A stretch of DNA of 64,000 nt, taken from NCBI GenBank assembly GCA_039024895.1, contig JBCCPJ010000003.1, positions 1-64,000 of the forward strand, written 5' to 3'. Numbering within the stretch: the first letter of the stretch is position 1; each line of letters begins with the position of its first letter. Of this stretch, positions 34,035-43,067 are shown one piece after another. This stretch comes from JAJDOD01 sp039024895 (GTDB lineage Bacteria > Pseudomonadota > Alphaproteobacteria > Rhodobacterales > Rhodobacteraceae). The notes beneath the pieces were generated by a model that was not told the DNA's origin, searched no databases, and was given only the letters and a program-made list of their open reading frames with translations. The position numbers and the translations under genes were made by a program.

Positions 34035-35543
34035 TTATCTCGCGTTGTTCTCGAAGAGTGCGTTGTAGGTTTCGCGCAATAGACTCTTTTGAACCTTCCC
34101 CATTGCATTTCGGGGCAGGTCATCGACAAACACTACCCGCTTCGGTTGTTTATATCGCGCGAGCTTTGGCGATATTTCGGCAAGGATATCTGCGTCTGTC
34201 ATCTCGGTATTTGCAACGACCACAGCCAGAACAGCTTCGCCAAAGTCCGGGTGGGGGACACCAATTACCGCACTTTCAATAACATCTGGCAGGGCATCAA
34301 TGAGCAGTTCGATTTCCTTCGGATAAACATTATATCCGCCGGTGATCACCATGTCTTTGGCGCGCCCAATGATCCGAAGATACCCGTCAGCATCTAGTTG
34401 CCCGATATCACCGGTGACGAAGAAGCCGTCCGGCAAAAGTTCCTCCGCCGTCTTTTCAGGTAAGTTCCAATACCCCTGAAATACATTTGGGCCGCGCACT
34501 TCGACGATACCCGGCTGACCTTTGGTGACTTTAGCGCCCCGACCGTCGGTCAGTCGCAACGCCACATCCGGCAAAGGCAGGCCCACCGTCCCAGCACGCC
34601 GCTCGCCGTCATAGGGGTTTGACGTGTTCATATTGGTTTCAGTCATACCGTATCGTTCGAGAATTTTGTAGCCTGTAACGGCGTGCCACGCGTCGTGCGT
34701 CTCCGCCAAAAGCGGTGCCGAACCGGACACAAAAAGCCGCATTTTGTGCACAGCTTCCGCCAAGCCATCCATTTGCAAGAGCCGCGTATAGAAGGTCGGC
34801 ACACCCATCAACGCAGTGGCGTATTGCAAGGCTTCCAAGACGGCCGCCGCATCGAAGGCGGGCTGAAAAATCAGTGCGCCGCCCGCGATCAGTGTAATGT
34901 TGGTCGCCACGAACAGCCCGTGCGTGTGGAAGATAGGCAACGCGTGTATGAGCACGTCGTCTTCAGTAAACCGCCAAAGCCTCGCAAGTGTCTCGCTGTT
35001 ACTCGCAAGGTTGCGATGGCTCAGCATGGCACCCTTTGGTTTGCCGGTGGTCCCGGATGTGTATAGGATTGCGGCTAAGTCATCACCGCTGCGCGCTGTC
35101 GGTGAGAAGCCGACCAGTTGCGCCCGACGTGCCTCCATGAGTGTGCCTTCGCCGTTGGGACCCAATGTCAGCACAGGCGCCTGCGTGATTTCCGAAATTG
35201 CGTCGAACGCGCCGGGATCGCTAACGAAAATGCTCGGTTCTGCATCCGCGATGAAGTGACCGACTTCTGTTTCCTTGTAACCGGTATTTAGCGGCAAAAA
35301 GACCGCGCCCGCCATTACTGTACCGATGTAAAGTTGAAGCGCTTCGATTGATTTAGGAACCTGCGCCGCGACCCTGTCGCCAGGCTTGACCCCAAAAGTA
35401 ACAAGCGTTGCCGCTACTCGCTCCGCCCCGGCAAAGAACGCGGCGTAAGTCACCGTCGCGCCGTCTGGCAAATACGCAAACACAGCATCTTCGCGACCGG
35501 CGCTTCCCGACCGCAAGACATCCGAAAGGTAGTTAGAGGCCAC
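34035..35543 (-). CDS. matB: Malonyl-CoA synthetase (acyl-AMP-forming ligase)
   Basis: 502 residues from GTG 35543. It activates malonate (sometimes methylmalonate) with ATP and CoA. Motifs: AILYTSGTTGKPKGAMLSHR (AMP-binding P-loop), ERYGMTETNMNTSNPYDGERRAGTVG, GDIGQLDADGYLRIIGRAKDM and the late catalytic lysine in NAMGKVQKSLL. The GVPTFYTRLL segment and short total length are typical of MatB. With GTG the protein starts MASNYLSDVLR, as family members do (compare MSNHLFDAMR); a TTG at 35576 is the alternative. No matA or matC is next to it. Confidence 0.87.
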   Translation of the reverse strand: MASNYLSDVLRSGSAGREDAVFAYLPDGATVTYAAFFAGAERVAATLVTFGVKPGDRVAAQVPKSIEALQLYIGTVMAGAVFLPLNTGYKETEVGHFIADAEPSIFVSDPGAFDAISEITQAPVLTLGPNGEGTLMEARRAQLVGFSPTARSGDDLAAILYTSGTTGKPKGAMLSHRNLASNSETLARLWRFTEDDVLIHALPIFHTHGLFVATNITLIAGGALIFQPAFDAAAVLEALQYATALMGVPTFYTRLLQMDGLAEAVHKMRLFVSGSAPLLAETHDAWHAVTGYKILERYGMTETNMNTSNPYDGERRAGTVGLPLPDVALRLTDGRGAKVTKGQPGIVEVRGPNVFQGYWNLPEKTAEELLPDGFFVTGDIGQLDADGYLRIIGRAKDMVITGGYNVYPKEIELLIDALPDVIESAVIGVPHPDFGEAVLAVVVANTEMTDADILAEISPKLARYKQPKRVVFVDDLPRNAMGKVQKSLLRETYNALFENNAR

Positions 35544-35659
35544 GCCAACACCCGGGTTGGCAGGGGTCTTTAGCAAGCGTTAATGCGCCGCGCGGTGCCG
35601 TTCGAACGGCGCACCTTACCTTAAGTTCAAACGCCGCTTCCACGTCGCGCGTCGCAGGC

Positions 35660-38455
35660 TCAAAAATGGACAGACTTCGCATCGATCGGTGTTGTTTGCG
35701 GTGGAGCGAACTTCGTCAGGTCGATCCCTTCCACGGCAATCTTGTACTCTTCCAGTGTCGGCGTGCGCCCAAGGATGGCGGAGAGAACGACAACCGGTGT
35801 GGAGCCAAGAAGGGACTCGCCTTTCTTCGTCTCGCTATCTGCCACAACCCGTCCCTGGAACAGCCGCGTCGAGGTGGCGAGGACCGTGTCGCCCTTAGCG
35901 GCCTTTTCTTGGTTGCCCATACAAAGATTACAGCCGGGGCGTTCCAGATAAAGGATATTCTCATACTCGGTCCGCGCTTTTACCTTGGGGGCGGTATCGT
36001 CGAACTCAAAGCCACAGTATTTCTGCAAGATCGCCCAGTCACCTTCGTCCTTCAACTCATCGATGATGTTGTAGGTCGGCGCGGCCACCACAAGCGGCGC
36101 TCGAAACTCGACTTTGCCATATTCGGCTTCAAGGTTCCGGAGCATTTGCGCCACGATCTTGATGTCCCCCTTATGCACCATGCAGGAGCCCACAAAACCG
36201 AGATCAACCTTCTTTTCAGCGCGATAGAAGGAGATGGGGCGGATCGTGTCATGGGTATACCGCTTGGACACATCGGCGTTGTTCACATCGGGGTCGGCAA
36301 TCATGGGCTCGACGATCTCATCAAGATCAACCACCACCTCAGCCGCGTATTTGGCGGTCGTATCCGGCGACAGCGCCGGCTTTTCGCCCGAACGGATCTC
36401 ACCAATTCGAGCATCGGCGATGGCAATAAGACCTGCGAGCATCTCCGCCTCATTATCCATGCCTTTATCGATCATGATTTGAATGCGGCTCTTTGCGATC
36501 TCAAGACTCTCGATCAGAGTTGCGTCGTCCGAAATACAAATCGACGCTTTCGCCTTCATCTCGGCGGTCCAATCGGTGAACGTAAATGCCTGATCGGCCA
36601 GAAGCGTGCCGATATGCACCTCGATCACGCGGCCCTGAAAGACGTTGTCACCGTGTTGGGCTAGCATTTGCGCTTGCGTTGCATGGACCACATCGCGGAA
36701 GTCCATATGGGGGGCCATGGCACCCTTAAACGTCACCTTGACCGATTCCGGGATGGGCATGGTCGCTTCACCTGTCGCAAGGGCAAGGGCGACGGTGCCT
36801 GAGTCTGCACCGAACGCGACGCCCTTCGACATGCGCGTGTGACTGTCGCCGCCGATGATGATCGCCCAATCGTCCACAGTGATGTCGTTGAGCACCTTGT
36901 GAATAACATCCGTCATCGAATGATAGACGTCCTTCGGGTCGCGCGCCGTGATCAGGCCGAACTTATGCATAAAGGCCATCAGGCGGGGCGTGTTGGCCTG
37001 CGCCTTCAGATCCCAAACCGAGGCTGTGTGGCAGCCAGACTGATAGGCCCCGTCGACCGAAGGCGATAGTACCGTTGCCGCCATCGCCTCAAGTTCCTGG
37101 CTGGTCATCAAACCGGTTGTGTCCTGGCTGCCGACGATATTGACTTTGACACGGACGTCCGAGCCTGCGTGCAGCACCGTACCCGGTGTGACGCCGCGCG
37201 CATTTGCGTTGAAGATTTTCTCCACCGCCGTGAGGCCCTGGCCTTCGTGGCTGATCTCTTTCGATGGCGCGAAGGCAGACTTCAGTTCCACACCTAGAGT
37301 TTCGCATGCGAAAGTTTGCAGCTTTTTGCCGAAGACGATGGCATATGAACCGCCTGCCTTCATGAACTCCACCTTCTGCGGTGTGAACGAACCGGCCATA
37401 TCGACCAGTTCTTCGCCGTCTACGCTGTAGAGCTTCTTTTCCTTAGTGTTGATCTTAAGGACCGTTCCCGTTTCCACCGAATAGCGCTGCTCTAGAATTG
37501 GATTGCCGTCGTTGTTCAGAATGGGTTTGCCATCTTCATCGAGTTTCTTGACCCAGTTTTTGAGGTCCAAACCGATGCCACCGGTCACACCAACAGTCGT
37601 CAGAAAAATCGGTGATATCCCGTTGGTGCCCGCCACAACAGGTGCGATATTAACAAATGGCACGTAAGGGCTGGCTTGCTTGCCGGTCCAAAGCGCCACG
37701 TTGTTAACGCCCGACATACGGGACGAACCGACACCCATGGTGCCCTTTTCGGCGATCAGCATCACGCGTTTGTCGGGATGCTGAATTTTGAGCGCTTCGA
37801 TTTCCTTTTGCGCTTGCTCGGATATCATACATTTGCCGTGCAGCTCGCGGTCCGAGCGCGAATGCGCCTGGTTGCCCGGCGACAAAAGATCTGTCGAAAT
37901 ATCCCCTTCAGCAGCGATGTAGGTGACAACCTCGATCTCATCGTCAATGTCGGGCAGTTTCGTGAAAAACTCGGCCTTTGAGTAGCTTTCGAGCAGATCA
38001 GTCGCGACCGAATTACCGGCTTTGTGAGCCTCTTCGAGCCGGTCCGTATCGGCTTCGTAGAGGAAGACCTGCGTTTTCAACACTTCGCCTGCTTGTCTGG
38101 CGAGCTCCTGGTTTTCGCCAAGCGCAATGTCCAACAAGACCCTTACGGACGGCCCGCCTTTCATGTGCGACAAAAGTTCGAAAGCAAAGCTTGGCGTAAT
38201 CTCCTCGAGGGAGAATTCGCCCAAGATGATCTCTTTCAGAAACTCCGCCTTTTCACCGGCAGCGCTCGTTGTGCCAGGTAGGGTATTGTAAATGAAAAAG
38301 TTCAGACAGTCCGCGCGGTGCGGGCTATCCGGGTTTCGTATATGGTCAATGATCTCTTTGGTTAGCGCACTGTCATCAATTGGCTTTGGGCTAAGGCCCT
38401 CAGCTTTGCGCGTTTCGATTTCGGCAAGATAAGTTTCGTAGGCGGATTGCGACAT
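35660..38455 (-). CDS. acnB: Bifunctional aconitate hydratase 2 / 2-methylisocitrate dehydratase
   Basis: 931 residues. The N-terminal HEAT-like domain (about 1-155), swivelling domain and iron-sulphur core are present; GCNLCMGNQEKAA supplies two of the three cluster cysteines and the third lies in the QSGCHTASVWD-region or nearby. AcnB interconverts citrate and isocitrate in the TCA cycle and can dehydrate 2-methylisocitrate. The ATG at 38455 gives MSQSAYETYLAEIETRK; the frame three codons longer starts with GTG. A single gene with its own promoter and a large inverted repeat upstream. Confidence 0.94.
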   Translation of the reverse strand: MSQSAYETYLAEIETRKAEGLSPKPIDDSALTKEIIDHIRNPDSPHRADCLNFFIYNTLPGTTSAAGEKAEFLKEIILGEFSLEEITPSFAFELLSHMKGGPSVRVLLDIALGENQELARQAGEVLKTQVFLYEADTDRLEEAHKAGNSVATDLLESYSKAEFFTKLPDIDDEIEVVTYIAAEGDISTDLLSPGNQAHSRSDRELHGKCMISEQAQKEIEALKIQHPDKRVMLIAEKGTMGVGSSRMSGVNNVALWTGKQASPYVPFVNIAPVVAGTNGISPIFLTTVGVTGGIGLDLKNWVKKLDEDGKPILNNDGNPILEQRYSVETGTVLKINTKEKKLYSVDGEELVDMAGSFTPQKVEFMKAGGSYAIVFGKKLQTFACETLGVELKSAFAPSKEISHEGQGLTAVEKIFNANARGVTPGTVLHAGSDVRVKVNIVGSQDTTGLMTSQELEAMAATVLSPSVDGAYQSGCHTASVWDLKAQANTPRLMAFMHKFGLITARDPKDVYHSMTDVIHKVLNDITVDDWAIIIGGDSHTRMSKGVAFGADSGTVALALATGEATMPIPESVKVTFKGAMAPHMDFRDVVHATQAQMLAQHGDNVFQGRVIEVHIGTLLADQAFTFTDWTAEMKAKASICISDDATLIESLEIAKSRIQIMIDKGMDNEAEMLAGLIAIADARIGEIRSGEKPALSPDTTAKYAAEVVVDLDEIVEPMIADPDVNNADVSKRYTHDTIRPISFYRAEKKVDLGFVGSCMVHKGDIKIVAQMLRNLEAEYGKVEFRAPLVVAAPTYNIIDELKDEGDWAILQKYCGFEFDDTAPKVKARTEYENILYLERPGCNLCMGNQEKAAKGDTVLATSTRLFQGRVVADSETKKGESLLGSTPVVVLSAILGRTPTLEEYKIAVEGIDLTKFAPPQTTPIDAKSVHF

Positions 38456-38484
38456 GGCGGGCACTCAATGATGGGAAATCTCTG

Positions 38485-38504
38485 TTGTATACAGAAGTAT
38501 ACAA
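38485..38504. promoter_or_regulatory. 20-bp inverted repeat over the acnB promoter (operator candidate)
   Basis: TTGTATAC (38485-38492) and GTATACAA (38497-38504) are perfect arms separated by AGAA. A possible acnB promoter on the minus strand (TTGATA at 38522-38517 and TATACT at 38501-38496, 15 bp apart) overlaps the repeat, so a bound protein would block RNA polymerase. Each arm is itself built around GTATAC, as in GntR/FadR-type sites. Confidence 0.55.
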
Positions 38505-38734
38505 TTATGATCGCATTATCAAGGTAGTCCGATGCGACAATTTCGACCTAACCTTAAAATCAAACACGGTTCCCGTCATCGATGCACCTGGCGTATTCGA
38601 ACCCTGAGGTGCCCTTGGTCTGTTTTGGCTAAATCTGGCAAAAGGGACTGGATCAAGAAATACGAAAACACCGAGTGAAGCCAAGGATTTGCAGACTAGG
38701 TATGCCGAGAGCGAAGCCACAAGGGAGAGGCGAA

Positions 38735-39082
38735 ATGACAGCACATCGGGCAAGTTTGATAAATGCGATAACGCTTTTGTTCTGTTCCGGATGGGGCTAT
38801 TGGGCGACGGATTTCAAATCACTCACAGCACTCATCCCGGCGGTGTTCGGCGTGGCACTTTTGCTGTGCTACAAGGGCGTGAGAGAACACAACAAGCTGA
38901 TCGCCCATGTGGCCGCCGTGCTTACCGTCGTTCTTTTGATCGCGCTCTATATGCCGCTGACCTCGGCGTTGGAGATGCCAGCGTTCGGACCCGTTTTGCG
39001 CGCATTGCTCATGGTCCTGACCACAGCCTTCGCCTTGCTTTATTTCATCAAGAGCTTTCGGAATGCCCGTCGCGCGCGGTAG
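38735..39082 (+). CDS. Small four-helix membrane protein, unknown function
   Basis: 115 residues with four hydrophobic helices (about 8-25, 30-46, 55-75 and 85-105) and a basic C-terminal tail (KSFRNARRAR). AAGGGAGAGG six bases before the ATG at 38735 sets the start; an upstream in-frame ATG at 38675 lacks a ribosome site. Divergent from acnB, convergent to the reductase flavoprotein gene. I do not recognise a characterised family. Confidence 0.75.
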   Translation: MTAHRASLINAITLLFCSGWGYWATDFKSLTALIPAVFGVALLLCYKGVREHNKLIAHVAAVLTVVLLIALYMPLTSALEMPAFGPVLRALLMVLTTAFALLYFIKSFRNARRAR

Positions 39083-39121
39083 TAACGCAATTCCGCACGT
39101 TCCGGTAAAGGCGACAAGCGC

Positions 39122-40879
39122 TTAGTACACGTCGCGTTGGTATCTGTGATCGGACGATAAAGCGTCGAGATAGGATTTGGCCGCCGTCGCATCGCCGCCT
39201 ATTCCGTTTTCGATGACGCGCAGGAGCGCGTGCTCAACATCGGCCGCCATGCGCGATGCGTCGCCACAGATGTATATTGCTGCACCTTCTTCGAGCCAAG
39301 AGAACACCTCTTCGCCGCGTTCTTCGATCAGTGTCTGGACATAGACCTTCTGAGCCCCATCGCGGGACCATGCCAATGAAAGTTCGCTTAATAGACCACT
39401 TTCTGTCCAAGCGCCCAAACTGTCTCGATAGAGAAAATCACAGGTCTCGTGTTGATCGCCAAAAAACAACCAATTTTTGCCCGTTGCCCCACGTGCCTCG
39501 CGTTCTTCCAAGAAAGCGCGAAACGGAGCAATTCCTGTGCCCGGACCAATCATGATTAGGGGTTGGGTGTCGTCGCTGGGCAGATGGAAATGCGCAGACT
39601 TCTGAACATACACACCGACCATCGACCCTTCCTGCAAACGGTCCCCCAGATAGGTCGATGCGACACCTTTGCAGGCGCGTTCGTTAAGGTCGTAATGTAC
39701 TTCGCCCACGGTTAGATGCACCTCACCTGGATGAGCTTTGGGGCTGGACGCAATGGAATAGAGCCGGGGTTGCAGCGGTCGCATGGCGTCGACCAGTTGT
39801 TGGGCAGCGATACCCTCCTTGGCGCTCACAAGGTCGAAGATCTGGGCACCTTCCGGCGCGTCTTCGAGACCGAACGATTCCAGTGTTTTCGGCGTCACAG
39901 TTGCCAAATCAAGCCGTGTGGTCAAAGCCGCACGGAGTTGCGCAGGCCCTGCCTTTAAAAGCACCGTCTCTTTCCCGGTGAGACCCGCAGCAGTCAGCAT
40001 CGCTGCGACCTCATGCGGACAATTGACCGGCCACAGCCCGAGAGCATCGCCCGCCGCGTATTCGAGATCAGTGCCGCCACCGGCGAGCGATAGCTCGATA
40101 TGGTTCACGCATTTCGCGCTCTCCTGTCCGCTGAGGCGCTCACTGGCGAGAAGCGACGCCATGAAAGGCCGGTGCTTGTCGAACATGGCAACCGGCTCAG
40201 CATCTATAACAGGTGCGGCCCCAGTGCCCGAGCTGGCACTGGCGAAGGCTTCGCACGTGAAGACGGCATCCTTCCATGTGGCGTAGTCGTCATCAAAGTC
40301 GACGTCACACCGGACGAGATCGGCAATGCGCGTTGCACCGAGTTCCGCCAGCCGCGCATCGAGATCGGTTGCGCATTTGTTGAAGTCGGCATAGCTCGTA
40401 TCGCCCAAGCCGCAGACCGAGAAATTCAGGCTTGCGGGGAGGGCCGGGCAATCATCAGCCATCAAAGCTGCAAAGAATTTTGACGCGTTGTCGGGCGGTT
40501 CCCCTTCGCCAAAGGTCGATACGACAATGGCCACATGTTCCATCTCGGCAAGGTCGGCAGGCGTGATGTCATCGAGAACGGCAACATCCGCCGCGAACCC
40601 GTAGCCACCAGCGGCCTTGCGCAGGTCTTTCGAGAGCGTTTCGCAGTTTCCCGATTGCGACCCGTAGAGGACACGCATGGGCGTCAACTCTACGGCGCCA
40701 GCGTCCCGGTCGGCGGCGGCCGAGGCGGCAATCGCGGAGAGGCCGGTCAACAGGCCGTTCAGCCATTCGCGTTGGGCGGGATCGAAGGGCGCGTCGGCGG
40801 GCACAAGGTCCACTTGCGGTGCCGTTGCGGAAATCGCTGTTTCGATCGTTTGCGCGATCAATGGGTTTTGAGCATTCAT
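39122..40879 (-). CDS. Sulfite reductase alpha-like diflavin flavoprotein (CysJ type)
   Basis: 585 residues. A flavodoxin domain (about 65-205; RVLYGSQSGNCETLSKDLRKAAG binds FMN) is followed by the FAD/NADPH ferredoxin-reductase unit: RLYSIASSPKAHPGEVHLTVG for FAD, GVASTYLGDRL, MIGPGTGIAPFRAFLEER for NADPH and YICGDASRMAADVEHALLRV at the C-terminus. It passes electrons from NADPH to a sirohaem partner, encoded 14 bp upstream. Start at ATG 40879 follows GGGAAC; the long open frame further up is a shadow of the neighbouring gene. Confidence 0.88.
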   Translation of the reverse strand: MNAQNPLIAQTIETAISATAPQVDLVPADAPFDPAQREWLNGLLTGLSAIAASAAADRDAGAVELTPMRVLYGSQSGNCETLSKDLRKAAGGYGFAADVAVLDDITPADLAEMEHVAIVVSTFGEGEPPDNASKFFAALMADDCPALPASLNFSVCGLGDTSYADFNKCATDLDARLAELGATRIADLVRCDVDFDDDYATWKDAVFTCEAFASASSGTGAAPVIDAEPVAMFDKHRPFMASLLASERLSGQESAKCVNHIELSLAGGGTDLEYAAGDALGLWPVNCPHEVAAMLTAAGLTGKETVLLKAGPAQLRAALTTRLDLATVTPKTLESFGLEDAPEGAQIFDLVSAKEGIAAQQLVDAMRPLQPRLYSIASSPKAHPGEVHLTVGEVHYDLNERACKGVASTYLGDRLQEGSMVGVYVQKSAHFHLPSDDTQPLIMIGPGTGIAPFRAFLEEREARGATGKNWLFFGDQHETCDFLYRDSLGAWTESGLLSELSLAWSRDGAQKVYVQTLIEERGEEVFSWLEEGAAIYICGDASRMAADVEHALLRVIENGIGGDATAAKSYLDALSSDHRYQRDVY

Positions 40880-40893
40880 GGTCGGTTCCCGTT

Positions 40894-42645
40894 TCAGGCC
40901 GCTTGTGTCAGTTCGCGGGGAAGGAGTGTTTTCAGGTCTTCGTCTTCCAGTTCCCGGACGAAAGACAGGAAGGTTTGCTCCGGTACCCGGCGCGTCAAAT
41001 AGATGTGGATCACATGTTCGATAATGCCGTGTATCTCCGCCGCAGCTACTGGGCCGCATAGCGGTCGAGCAAGACCTTGGTCCTGATCCGATCCGCCGCC
41101 GAGCAGGATGTTGTAGCCTTCGCCGCCGCCGGGAGCCGCCGCTCCGATCAAGCCGATGTCGCCGATGAAGTGCTGGGCGCAGGAGTTGGCGCAACCGGTC
41201 AGATGTATGTTGATCGGGCGATCCAGCGTAAACCGGGCTTCGAGATGCCGGACAAGATCAAGGGCGTCCTGTTTGGTGTAAGCGGCGGCAAATTTGCAGC
41301 CCCATTTACCGGTGCAGGCCACCGCGCCAGCAGCAAAGGCGGATGCGTTGACAGACATTCCGGCGGCCTCAATCGCTCTAGAGGCCGCCTCGACGTTCGC
41401 TTCCGGAATATGCGGGACAAGCGGGTTTTGCCAAACGGTCAGGCGCAGATCGCCATCGCCGTATGTCTCCGCAACGTCGGCGAGCGCGCGCATCTGGTCG
41501 GGTGACATGCGACCAAGTTCGAGGGCAACGCCAAGGTAATACATGCCGAACTGCTTTTGTGGGTGAACCCCGATATGTGCCTGACGGTCGATTGCAGCCC
41601 GAGGGTGGTCGAACTTCGCATCGAGCCGCTGCAACTTGATGCCTGTGGGGAACGTGTCGAGCACCTCTTGCGAGCGCTCGAGGAACCAATCGACCCCTTC
41701 GTTTTCGAGAAGGTACTTTAGCCGCGCCTTCTTGCGGTTCGTTCTGTCCCCATGTTCGACAAAGACCCGCAGCATGGCTTCCGAAACATCGACGGTTTCC
41801 TCGGGACGACAAAGCAGCCCCGTGTCGCGGGCAAAATCTTTGTGACCTGTAATGCCGCCAAGCGCGATGCGACACCAAAGACCCGGTTCGATGCCTTGGT
41901 CGTTTTCCTCAACCAGGGTGGCAAGAAAACCAATGTCGTTGGTGTCGGAAAGGCAGGAAAGACGTCCGCCATTATCGAATGAGACGTTAAACTTGCGGGG
42001 TATGCCTTGAAGTGAGCGGTCTCTTAAGATGCGCTTCGATAGTTGCTTGGCCTGGGGCGTCATGTCGGTCAGTTCGTCCACGTCGAACCCGGCGGATGGC
42101 GTCACCGTCAGATTGCGTGCCGAGTCAGCACCAGTGCCCTGCGCGGTGAGGTTGGCTGCTTGCAGTGTGTCGATCATCTCCAGCACAGCGTGCGGCCTGA
42201 TTTCCCGCAACTGAAGACTGCCGCGTGTCGTCACATGGGCATACCCGCCCGCAAAGGTCTCCGCGCAATGGGCCAGAGTGCGAAACTGCTCTGCGGAGAG
42301 CTGGCACCCGGGGGCGCGAAGTCGCATCATGTAGCCGTGGCTGTTAGGTTCGACATTAAAGAAACCCAGATGACGCAGCAGGAATTGATCCAGCCCTTCG
42401 GCCATTTGATCTGCCGCCGTCCAGTTTTCCAGTTGCCGCCAAATATCCAGGGGATGGCTTTTGTATTTCGCAAGCTCCTCTTTGCAGAGGTCCTCTAGCG
42501 GGACACCGTAGTGGGTGTCGGGCGCAGCGGCCGCCTCACCTTGTTCAGCCTTGGAAGCGAAGGCGTGATGCAAGTTGGCTTCCATAAGAAGCTTCGCCAA
42601 ATACGCTTGTTGATCGCGGGTAAAACCACCGGGTGCAGACATCAT
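40894..42645 (-). CDS. Sirohaem / 4Fe-4S nitrite or sulfite reductase (NirA/CysI family)
   Basis: 583 residues, two ferredoxin-like repeats plus the sirohaem domains. The cluster and sirohaem are held by C-x5-C in ACTGKWGCKF and C-x3-C in TGCANSCAQH (about 475-525). Overall it resembles NirA-type assimilatory reductases, yet the partner gene downstream is CysJ-like, so NADPH may be the donor through the flavoprotein. Both nitrite and sulfite are six-electron substrates for this fold; the substrate is not decided by sequence. The two genes form one operon. Confidence 0.85.
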   Translation of the reverse strand: MMSAPGGFTRDQQAYLAKLLMEANLHHAFASKAEQGEAAAAPDTHYGVPLEDLCKEELAKYKSHPLDIWRQLENWTAADQMAEGLDQFLLRHLGFFNVEPNSHGYMMRLRAPGCQLSAEQFRTLAHCAETFAGGYAHVTTRGSLQLREIRPHAVLEMIDTLQAANLTAQGTGADSARNLTVTPSAGFDVDELTDMTPQAKQLSKRILRDRSLQGIPRKFNVSFDNGGRLSCLSDTNDIGFLATLVEENDQGIEPGLWCRIALGGITGHKDFARDTGLLCRPEETVDVSEAMLRVFVEHGDRTNRKKARLKYLLENEGVDWFLERSQEVLDTFPTGIKLQRLDAKFDHPRAAIDRQAHIGVHPQKQFGMYYLGVALELGRMSPDQMRALADVAETYGDGDLRLTVWQNPLVPHIPEANVEAASRAIEAAGMSVNASAFAAGAVACTGKWGCKFAAAYTKQDALDLVRHLEARFTLDRPINIHLTGCANSCAQHFIGDIGLIGAAAPGGGEGYNILLGGGSDQDQGLARPLCGPVAAAEIHGIIEHVIHIYLTRRVPEQTFLSFVRELEDEDLKTLLPRELTQAA

Positions 42646-43067
42646 TTAGTACCGAATCAGGGTTGTGTCCTAAAGGACGTTCTGAGGGTTCCAGGCACGA
42701 CTTTGTGCTGATGTTGGTTCGCAAATGCTCACCTGACGCGACGATGCGTGTGTTTCATGTAGCAGCATTATTCGAAATGAAAACTGTCACATTGCGCGCC
42801 GATGCTCGCGCACGGTGGTCGAGCCCTAAAACGACTAACTTTTCATCGAACGCTGCGATGTGAGGCGCTGTTTTAATCAGCATGCTCCACGCGGACGGTT
42901 GGAAATCGCGGGCTTACCGTGTCATCGCCGGAATCGGGCACATGGCTTGGCGCCGTTAGCAAGAGTGACAAAACCTATCGATATGAGCGGGTTTGACTGG
43001 CAAAAAAGAGGAAAGTTGCTTATCCAGCTCGCGGTTAATTATCCCTCTTTGGGGGCGAAACGACGCG
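42646..43067. other. Intergenic region, 422 bp, divergent promoters only
   Basis: Between the sirohaem reductase start (leftward) and dusA (rightward) there is no ORF with coding character. I see an inverted repeat TTTCAT at 42753-42758 and ATGAAA at 42777-42782, 18 bp apart, which could be a regulator site for the reductase operon, and nothing else recognisable. Confidence 0.4.

Noticed and set aside
38575..38610. TTCGAACCC resembling a tRNA T-arm
   Set aside because: No cloverleaf could be drawn around it on either strand.
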